From NCBI GenBank assembly GCA_937958315.1, contig CALFGH010000084.1, positions 1 through 6,207 of the forward strand: a DNA stretch of 6,207 nucleotides. The letters are read 5' to 3'. The translations under genes and the position numbers were made by a program. The DNA comes from an uncultured Collinsella sp. Lineage in GTDB: Bacteria; Actinomycetota; Coriobacteriia; Coriobacteriales; Coriobacteriaceae. The notes beneath the pieces are model-generated. The model was not told the origin of the DNA. It saw only the letters and a list, made by a program, of their open reading frames with translations, and did no database searches. This document shows positions 1 through 4,647 of this stretch, piece by piece; within the stretch, counting starts at the first letter, position 1, and each line of letters starts with the position of its first letter.

Positions 1-919
1 GATTGCCCAGGTCGGCCTGGCCCACGATCAGGAAGTCGGGGATGGACTCGCCGGGGCGCACGCGCAGGACCTGGCCGGGAAGGATGTTGTCGACGTCGAC
101 GGTGGTCTCGCTGCCGTCCTCTGCCACGACGGTCGCGGTCTTGGGCGCCAGGTCGATGAGCGCCTCGATAGCGCCGCCGGTCTTGGACTTGCTGCGCGTC
201 TCGAGGTATTTGCCCACGGTGACGAGCGACAGGATCGTGCCCGCGCTCTCAAAATAGAGGTTGTCCATGCTCGTCATCATGGCCTCGTGTACCTGACCCG
301 TGGCCAGCTGGTCGGCCATGATAAACATGGCATAGAGCGACCAAGCGATGGAGGCGGTGGCGCCCACGGCAATAAGGGCGTCCATGGTGGGCGCGCCGTG
401 TACGAGTGATTTGAAGCCGTTGATAAAGTACGCATCGTTGACGTAGACGATGGGGATGAGCAGGACAAGCTCGGTGAGGGCGAGCGTCATGCTGTGGATG
501 TGGTCCGTGAAGATGCTGGGCAGCGGCCAGCCGAGCATGTGTCCCATGCCTATGTAGAACAGCGGAATGAGAAAGATGATTGAGATGATGAGGCGGGTGC
601 GCATGGCGGAGGCGGCGGCCTCCAGCTTTTTGGTTGGCGACTCCATATGGGCGGCGCCGGACCTGGCTTGTGCGCTGTCGCTTGAGTCGGCGGCACCGGT
701 GTCCGCATCGACGGGTGAGGCCGAGTAGCCCGCGCGGTCGACGGCGGTGCAGATATCGTCGGGGGAGACCTGCGCGGGGTCATAGTCGACCATCATGGAA
801 CCGGCGAGCAGGTTGACCGCGACGCTTTGGACGCCGTCGAGCTTGCTCACGGCACGGTCTACGTGCGCCTGGCAGGCGGCGCATGTCATGCCACCCACGT
901 CGAACTTATCTTGAGCCAT
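1..919 (-). CDS. copA: Copper-type P1B ATPase, N-terminal part (runs off left edge)
   Basis: This is the first 306 codons of a heavy-metal transporting P-type ATPase, an inner-membrane pump that uses ATP to export metal, most likely Cu(I). The frame is open from ATG at 919 to the window edge. Residues 4-70 form a heavy-metal-associated (HMA) domain whose metal-binding motif is GGMTCAAC, with cysteines 13 and 16. A linker rich in Ala, Asp and Ser (about 72-95) follows. Four membrane helices are visible near 108-129, 144-165, 177-201 and 219-238, including the family signature PTMDALIAVG at 177-186. The actuator domain begins after about 245, and RPGESIP is at 288-294. The actuator TGE, the CPC metal site and the phosphorylated DKTGT all lie beyond the edge, so metal choice is inferred from the HMA motif and the operator upstream. 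An AAGGAG ribosome binding site lies 5 bases before the start. The actuator sequence just after RPGESIP is unusual (see findings). The gene is transcribed in the same direction as the upstream kinase but is separated from it by 330 bp with its own promoter. Confidence 0.93.
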   Translation of the reverse strand, partial: MAQDKFDVGGMTCAACQAHVDRAVSKLDGVQSVAVNLLAGSMMVDYDPAQVSPDDICTAVDRAGYSASPVDADTGAADSSDSAQARSGAAHMESPTKKLEAAASAMRTRLIISIIFLIPLFYIGMGHMLGWPLPSIFTDHIHSMTLALTELVLLIPIVYVNDAYFINGFKSLVHGAPTMDALIAVGATASIAWSLYAMFIMADQLATGQVHEAMMTSMDNLYFESAGTILSLVTVGKYLETRSKSKTGGAIEALIDLAPKTATVVAEDGSETTVDVDNILPGQVLRVRPGESIPDFLIVGQADLGN

Positions 920-924
920 GGCTT

Positions 925-930
925 CTCCTT
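925..930 (-). promoter_or_regulatory. Ribosome binding site of copA
   Basis: AAGGAG on the minus strand, 5 bases before the ATG at 919. It fixes the start of the ATPase at the HMA domain. Confidence 0.8.
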
Positions 931-966
931 TCTGTGGCGTGGTGTTGGAAATGTTAACCTGCCGAT

Positions 967-997
967 ACTATACACCCATACCCCCTTGGGGTGTCTA
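967..997 (-). promoter_or_regulatory. Candidate copA promoter
   Basis: On the minus strand a -10-like TATAGT (972 to 967) is preceded by a weak -35-like TAGACA (997 to 992) with a 19-base spacer. The -10 match is fair and the -35 match is poor. The position, about 48 bases before the start codon, and the overlap with the GC-rich palindrome make it the best promoter candidate in this intergenic stretch. The long spacer is typical of promoters controlled by metal regulators, but this is inference. Confidence 0.45.
978..994. promoter_or_regulatory. CsoR-like copper operator
   Basis: The plus strand reads ATACCCCCTTGGGGTGT. ACCCC and GGGGT are perfect inverted arms around CTT, and the outermost A and T also pair. 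CsoR copper-sensing repressors are known to bind GC-rich pseudo-palindromes of this ATACCCC...GGGGTAT type in copA/copZ promoters, and copper releases them. The site falls between the candidate -35 and -10 of copA, where a bound repressor would block polymerase. No csoR gene is in the window, so the regulator would be encoded elsewhere. A MerR-type CueR site is a weaker alternative. Confidence 0.6.
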
Positions 998-1067
998 GAA
1001 ATAGTTGGAATGTATGACTTTTCATTACAGATGAGGGTGGCTGCTCAATAGGTGGCCGTCTCTGCCA

Positions 1068-1130
1068 AACATCTCAATCTGTAACGTCTGGACCGGTTTT
1101 TGAACCATAGCTGTTACAGATTTTGACAAA
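1068..1130. repeat. Inverted-repeat element, copy 1
   Basis: This 63-bp unit aligns without gaps to 1148-1210. Its stem arms are AATCTGTAAC (1076-1085) and GTTACAGATT (1113-1122), a perfect 10 bp, followed by two mismatched pairs and then two more pairs outward. The 27-base spacer contains GACCGGTTTTTG, shared with copy 2. It is flanked by imperfect 12-base direct repeats (1065-1076 and 1126-1137, 10 of 12 identical). It contains no coding potential. It is probably a small dispersed palindromic element, a protein-binding site or a structured RNA; the sequence alone does not decide. Confidence 0.75.
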
Positions 1131-1147
1131 CATTTCAGCCGAAAACT

Positions 1148-1210
1148 AACGTCTCGATCTGTAACATCTAGACCGGTTTTTGGGTTTTAACTGTTACAGA
1201 TCGAGACAAT
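1148..1210. repeat. Inverted-repeat element, copy 2 (perfect 15-bp stem)
   Basis: The arms GTCTCGATCTGTAAC (1151-1165) and GTTACAGATCGAGAC (1193-1207) are perfect reverse complements around a 27-base spacer. It lies exactly 80 bp from copy 1. One stem pair differs between copies in a compensatory way: G1156-C1202 here corresponds to A1076-T1122 in copy 1. The spacer holds the palindromes TCTAGA (1167-1172) and ACCGGT (1172-1177), followed by a run of T. It lies downstream of the kinase gene and upstream of the copA promoter. Confidence 0.8.
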
Positions 1211-1236
1211 TGCCGGGGAGGGGTCCCGTCACGGCA
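1211..1236 (-). terminator. Possible GC-rich hairpin after the kinase gene
   Basis: On the minus strand an outer 5-bp stem (TGCCG with CGGCA) encloses a 4-bp stem (GGGA with TCCC) and a CCCC loop, with a TGAC bulge on one side. It begins 14 bases after the kinase stop codon, which suits a transcript end. No T run follows, so it is not a standard intrinsic terminator. It might act with the palindromic repeats that follow. Confidence 0.3.
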
Positions 1237-1249
1237 AGACGCCCGCTCC

Positions 1250-3334
1250 CTAGATACAGAATCCGGGGATCACACAGGTTCGTTTGTTTGGCTTGTCCGC
1301 AGGCGTTGCGTACGTAAAGGCGTCGCCGTCGTGGCCCACGCGATTCAAATAGAGTGTGCCTCCACTCTCCGATGTGTCAGGACTCGCCGTTCGTTCCCAC
1401 CAACAGGCGTCCTTGCCCTTCCACTGGCGAACCAACATCTCGTTCGTGGTATACGGACTTACCTTGAGCTCGCGGAAGAGCTGATACTCCTTGCCCTCGC
1501 CGTTATAGATGTCGGCCAGGTAGTGAAAGCCCTCGGTAAACGACTCGGGCGGCTGCACTCCGCACAGCTCGACCATGGCGGGCAGCCAAAGAGTTGCGGG
1601 CAGCTCGCTCAGGCACGATGCGCTTCTGGCGGCGCCAACGTTATTCGAGATCTTTTTGACAGATTTGATGAGTGCGCGCAGCTCGTTGGGCAGCAGCTTA
1701 AGGCCGTCGCTATCGAGCCATTCCCGCAGCTCGCAATCTGCCCAGCCGGCGCTCGGCGGTTGGGCCGCGGCATCGCGCTCGGCAATACCCGCGTCGAACA
1801 TAAACGTCAGCCCGGCCTTGCCCGTACCGTCTAGAAGCTCGTCGTGGCGGATGCCCACGAGCTGCGCGCCGACGTGCAACCCATTGGTGAGCTTCACGCG
1901 CTTAGTGCATGGATAGGGGATATGCCCGTTGTCATCGAGCAGATGATAGCGCTTGGCAATCTCGCGTGCCTCGCTACGGGTCTCGGCGGCCTTAATCTTG
2001 AGCGAAATCTCCTGCAGCTGATCCCAGGTGTAGTCGTCAAGTGAACCGCGGATGCCGTCCAGGTAGTCGGGGATGCCAAAGCCATGGGTTGCCGCCCCGA
2101 TAACGCCGAGCCCCGCAACGGCTGCGACAACGCCACCGATAATAAAGCGGCGGCGGGTCATGGCATCGTGCCGGGCCTGCTCCAGGATCTCTCGCGCGCG
2201 CTCGCCGGCGACGTCGACCTTAAGGTGCGTGCCAGAATCGATGTCAATCGCGGCCTCGTCTCCTGCGCCTTCGCGGCCCTCGGATTCGGCATCGGTGAGG
2301 TATGCCGAGAGCACCTCGAGCATCTGCTGCTCGGTGGGACGATCGCACTGCTCGACTGAGATGCCTTTCATGATGATCTGGACGAGCGCTTCGTCGTCAT
2401 TGCATCGCGGCTCGAGCGGTGCCGGCTTGGTCTTGGTCTTTATGAGGTAGAACGAGCCGGTTGCCGCGGCGCCCGTCGACTCAACATCGAACGGTTTGCG
2501 ACCGCTGTAGAGCTGGTACAGAATGCTCGAAAGCGCGTAGACGTCGATTGCGGGCGAGCGGCGAAGGGCCGCGATGCCTTCGATATCCTGCGTGAGCATC
2601 TCGGGCGCGGCGTATGCGGGTGTGGCAAAGCGCCAGATGTCGGCGCGCCGGGTGATCGTGTCGTCGCCGAGGGCCATGGTCGCGGAGCCCATGTCGATGA
2701 GGCAGGGGTCAAAGGAGCAATCGACGATCTGCTGCTCGAGCGTTCGACTGGTGGTGCGGAACATGATATTGGCGGGCGACAGGTCGCGATGGACGACCGG
2801 ATTTACGAGTCCCTGGGTCATCAGGAGTGCGCGAAGCACGGCGTTTCCAACGGCGGCCACCATCTGGGTGGTTAGCCCGCCCGAGACATCGTGCGGAAGC
2901 AAGGGCAGCGCCTGCTTGAGCGAGGTGCCCTCGACCCACTCCATGAGGATGAGCGGGTCGTCCTCGCACGATCCATAGCCATAGACGCGCGGAAATCCGC
3001 GCAGGTGCGAGACGGTGCACAGATGACGGTACTCCTCGAACAGGGCGGCGGTGTTGGCCAGGTGCGCAGCCGCTTGCTCGGCGGAGCGATCGGGGGCTTG
3101 GCCGGAAAGGATGGCGTTGTCCTTGAGCAGCTTGACGGCAAAGACCTCGCCGCTTGTGTTGGTCGCGCGCAGCACGTGTCCGATATTGCCGCCGTCGCGG
3201 TATGCCGTCTGAAGAATAAGCGTCATAAACCGTCGCTTGGCGTCGTCCTCGGCGCTGGGGTCGACCGCCACGGCGGTGTCGAACGTGTCGAGACGGATGA
3301 GTTTGTCGCCAGGGGCGGTGTTGGTGGTATCCAA
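1250..3334 (-). CDS. Transmembrane Ser/Thr protein kinase with DUF6273-like ectodomain
   Basis: A 694-residue eukaryote-type (Hanks) protein kinase that should phosphorylate Ser/Thr on cytoplasmic proteins. The kinase domain covers about 35-345. Visible motifs are a glycine-containing loop near 47-52, catalytic Lys68 (AVKLL), a likely helix-C Glu at 100 or 101, HRDLSPAN at 182-189 with catalytic Asp184 and Asn189, DMG at 214-216 in place of the usual DFG, an APE motif at 243-245, Asp264 and DRP at 331-333. All catalytic residues are present, so it should be active. A linker follows, then one membrane helix at about 396-418 preceded by TRRR (positive-inside). Residues 419-694 are extracytoplasmic. 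WADCELREWL (531-540), LWLPAMVELCG (582-592) and a WWERTASP segment (645-652) near the end resemble the DUF6273 fold; this family match is from memory. No PASTA repeats are present. The start is TTG at 3334: AAGGA lies 5 bases before it, and an in-frame stop lies only four codons upstream. It lies 170 bp downstream of the FHA gene on the same strand. Confidence 0.92.
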   Translation of the reverse strand: MDTTNTAPGDKLIRLDTFDTAVAVDPSAEDDAKRRFMTLILQTAYRDGGNIGHVLRATNTSGEVFAVKLLKDNAILSGQAPDRSAEQAAAHLANTAALFEEYRHLCTVSHLRGFPRVYGYGSCEDDPLILMEWVEGTSLKQALPLLPHDVSGGLTTQMVAAVGNAVLRALLMTQGLVNPVVHRDLSPANIMFRTTSRTLEQQIVDCSFDPCLIDMGSATMALGDDTITRRADIWRFATPAYAAPEMLTQDIEGIAALRRSPAIDVYALSSILYQLYSGRKPFDVESTGAAATGSFYLIKTKTKPAPLEPRCNDDEALVQIIMKGISVEQCDRPTEQQMLEVLSAYLTDAESEGREGAGDEAAIDIDSGTHLKVDVAGERAREILEQARHDAMTRRRFIIGGVVAAVAGLGVIGAATHGFGIPDYLDGIRGSLDDYTWDQLQEISLKIKAAETRSEAREIAKRYHLLDDNGHIPYPCTKRVKLTNGLHVGAQLVGIRHDELLDGTGKAGLTFMFDAGIAERDAAAQPPSAGWADCELREWLDSDGLKLLPNELRALIKSVKKISNNVGAARSASCLSELPATLWLPAMVELCGVQPPESFTEGFHYLADIYNGEGKEYQLFRELKVSPYTTNEMLVRQWKGKDACWWERTASPDTSESGGTLYLNRVGHDGDAFTYATPADKPNKRTCVIPGFCI

Positions 3335-3504
3335 GACGTTCCTTCATTTGGTGGGGCCGCGTGCTCACGCCGAGAACGCGATTATCGATTAAAGCCCATG
3401 ATAGACGTGTTCGCCGATAAGCTGACTCGTATTGCTATTTATAGTGCAGCGCGCAACGTAAATGATATAAGACGAGTGACACCTGTTTCCCACGTCTCTA
3501 CGCG
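3335..3504 (-). promoter_or_regulatory. Intergenic region between FHA and kinase genes
   Basis: This 170-bp gap separates the FHA stop from the kinase start. On the minus strand its middle is A/T-rich, with -10-like stretches such as TTATAT and TATAAA. None has a convincing -35 at normal spacing, so I do not name a promoter. No strong terminator is visible after the FHA gene: the only stem there is a 5-bp AGACG/CGTCT with a long loop. The two genes may therefore be co-transcribed, with or without an internal promoter. Confidence 0.3.
3340..3345 (-). promoter_or_regulatory. Ribosome binding site deciding a TTG start for the kinase
   Basis: GAAGGA on the minus strand lies 5 bases before TTG at 3334. 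The codon block upstream in this frame has a TGA at 3346 and no other start codon, so TTG is the first usable start. An ATG at 3347 is in a different frame. Confidence 0.7.
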
Positions 3505-4467
3505 CTAGTCCACAATAACGAGAAACGTTGTATAGAGACCCAAATGAAGTCTGTCACTGTTAGCGATTTCCACGGGGGGATAGACTTTGCCGGGCTCTCG
3601 TTGGTCGCGGGGCGGCTCGATTACGGTATCGCCGTCGCCTGCACCCGATTCGAGCACCGTGCCATTGGTCGATCCAAGGCCCTGGGCGTACCAGCGCTCA
3701 CCCTCAAGCCAAATGCGAAGATGCTCGCGCGATGCGTCGGCGCCCACATCGGTGATGCTGGGCGAGGTTTTGGGCAAAGAACCAATCACGGTGCCGCGCG
3801 GATCGCGTGTGAGGGGATGGATTTGCATGTCGACGCAGTTGTCGGCATGTGTCCTGAGCAGACCGAGGTTGGGGGCAACGGTGCGCGGCTGCTCCAGGCT
3901 GCCCATAAAGCCACGTCCGACGGTAGTTTCGGTGGTGCCAAAGTGCCCGCCCGTCTTGCTGTCGCAAAAGCGCTCGACGGTGGCCACGCCTTGAACGGGA
4001 TCGGCAAGTGCACCCGTTGCCACAAAGAGCATCAAGAAGAGCGTGCTTTTTTCGCGGGGGCTGTGGTCATCGGAGCTGTTGATACGCCCCAAGGCATTGG
4101 CGTAGAGGCGGTCGTCAAGGTCATAATCGGCGAGAATCGACATCATGCCTTGGGCCGCCGGGCCGCTGTAATGCTCGGATATTTCCTGATAGGCGTGATC
4201 GCCTCCGCCGAGCTTGTTGCTAATGGCGGCAGCAAGGTTGAGTGTGGAGACGGTAAGGTCATTGTAGATACCTGGCGCACACTGATCGGGCTCGCGGTGG
4301 ACGATGTAGCGAGTGAGGTACGAGCGGTTGGTAGAGCATTTGTCGAGCAGGGTACTGCCTGCATACGAATTGCCGTTAATGAGCATTCGCGCAATCTCGA
4401 GATGCTTGAGACCGCCGAACGATCGGATGTCGTTGTAGAGGACCGAGCACGGTGTTTCCGCCGCCAT
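3505..4467 (-). CDS. FHA-domain protein with unrecognised N-terminal region
   Basis: A 320-residue, apparently cytoplasmic protein with no signal peptide or membrane helix. Residues about 210-320 form a forkhead-associated (FHA) domain, the module that binds phosphothreonine peptides. VIGS is at 227-230, SREH at 246-249, GSTNGT at 265-270, and a closing strand pattern NSDRLHLG at 313-320 region ends the domain. About 35 extra residues are inserted between GSTNGT and that closing segment. The Arg that usually follows the Gly in the first motif appears to be Ser230. Residues 1-200 look mostly helical, with charged and small residues, and match no family I recognise. The start is ATG at 4467 because GGAGG lies 5 bases upstream. 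The frame stays open to 4629, but that extension is Cys/Ser-rich, lacks a good ribosome site and would fill the divergent promoter region. It sits directly upstream of the kinase on the same strand, so it is probably a reader of that kinase's phosphorylation. Confidence 0.88.
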   Translation of the reverse strand: MAAETPCSVLYNDIRSFGGLKHLEIARMLINGNSYAGSTLLDKCSTNRSYLTRYIVHREPDQCAPGIYNDLTVSTLNLAAAISNKLGGGDHAYQEISEHYSGPAAQGMMSILADYDLDDRLYANALGRINSSDDHSPREKSTLFLMLFVATGALADPVQGVATVERFCDSKTGGHFGTTETTVGRGFMGSLEQPRTVAPNLGLLRTHADNCVDMQIHPLTRDPRGTVIGSLPKTSPSITDVGADASREHLRIWLEGERWYAQGLGSTNGTVLESGAGDGDTVIEPPRDQREPGKVYPPVEIANSDRLHLGLYTTFLVIVD

Positions 4468-4472
4468 GGCTG

Positions 4473-4477
4473 CCTCC
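4473..4477 (-). promoter_or_regulatory. Ribosome binding site of the FHA gene
   Basis: GGAGG on the minus strand (within GGGGAGG, 4479 to 4473) lies 5 bases before the ATG at 4467. It supports this start over any start further upstream in the same open frame. Confidence 0.75.
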
Positions 4478-4506
4478 CCAGATAACTTTAATGACGTACT
4501 GCAAAC

Positions 4507-4512
4507 ATGATA
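4507..4512 (-). promoter_or_regulatory. Candidate -10 box of the FHA gene
   Basis: TATCAT on the minus strand, about 40 bases before the start codon. No good -35 is seen; an inverted repeat (4522-4536) occupies that area instead, which would suit an activator- or repressor-controlled promoter. The box is a weak match and is offered tentatively. Confidence 0.25.
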
Positions 4513-4521
4513 GGAAATGGC

Positions 4522-4536
4522 TACGCTCAAAGCGTA
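4522..4536. promoter_or_regulatory. Inverted repeat in the divergent promoter region
   Basis: TACGCT-CAA-AGCGTA, a perfect 6-bp inverted repeat with a 3-base spacer, lies between the FHA and zinc-ribbon genes. Its size and place suit a dimeric regulator's operator, but no regulator is identified. Confidence 0.35.
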
Positions 4537-4550
4537 CCGACTCGAAAAAT

Positions 4551-4560
4551 GTTGCGCAAC
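4551..4560. promoter_or_regulatory. Perfect 10-bp palindrome in the divergent promoter region
   Basis: GTTGCGCAAC is its own reverse complement. It lies 88 bases before the zinc-ribbon start codon and close to the A/T-rich stretch (4566-4589) where that gene's promoter is most likely to lie. It is a candidate operator, or may be chance. Confidence 0.3.
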
Positions 4561-4632
4561 GCTTTGCATAACTATTGAGACATTATAGGGCAGATACGCC
4601 AAGTTGCAGGATGGCTGCAAACGACACATTTT

Positions 4633-4638
4633 GAGAGG
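4633..4638 (+). promoter_or_regulatory. Ribosome binding site of the zinc-ribbon gene
   Basis: GAGAGG, 9 bases before the ATG at 4648. The match is moderate and the spacing acceptable. It supports the start that places the first zinc cysteine at residue 3. Confidence 0.6.
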
Positions 4639-4647
4639 TCGTGCCCT

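Noticed and set aside
978..994. MerR/CueR-type operator as the main call
   Set aside because: The 19-base promoter spacer would fit CueR, but the CCCC/GGGG palindrome matches CsoR sites better and the -35 is poor. It is kept only as an alternative.
1068..1210. CRISPR-like array
   Set aside because: There are only two units, each an internally palindromic 63-bp element with diverged spacers, and no cas gene. The period and structure do not fit CRISPR.
1068..1210. Intrinsic terminator formed by each inverted repeat
   Set aside because: The 27-base loop is large, and no T run follows the stem on either strand. The T run lies inside the spacer.
2709..3368. Minus-strand open frame of 219 codons starting at an ATG in the kinase gene's 5' region
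   Set aside because: It overlaps the kinase in another frame, is Arg/His/Pro-rich with no recognisable domain, and the kinase frame contains all the conserved motifs there.
3478..3502. Terminator after the FHA gene
   Set aside because: Only a 5-bp AGACG/CGTCT stem with a long loop and no T run is present.
2891..3508. Plus-strand open frame of 205 codons antisense to the kinase start
   Set aside because: It overlaps the kinase's conserved coding sequence and resembles no protein; it is a shadow frame.
3544..4485. Plus-strand open frame of 313 codons
   Set aside because: It lies entirely antisense to the FHA gene. Its translation shows no domain, and the minus-strand frame has the FHA motifs and a proper ribosome site. 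Long antisense frames are expected in high-GC DNA.
4468..4629. 54-codon upstream extension of the FHA frame
   Set aside because: There is no good ribosome site before the upstream start, the residues are Cys/Ser-rich and unlike a domain, and it would occupy the divergent promoter. ATG 4467 has GGAGG at ideal spacing.
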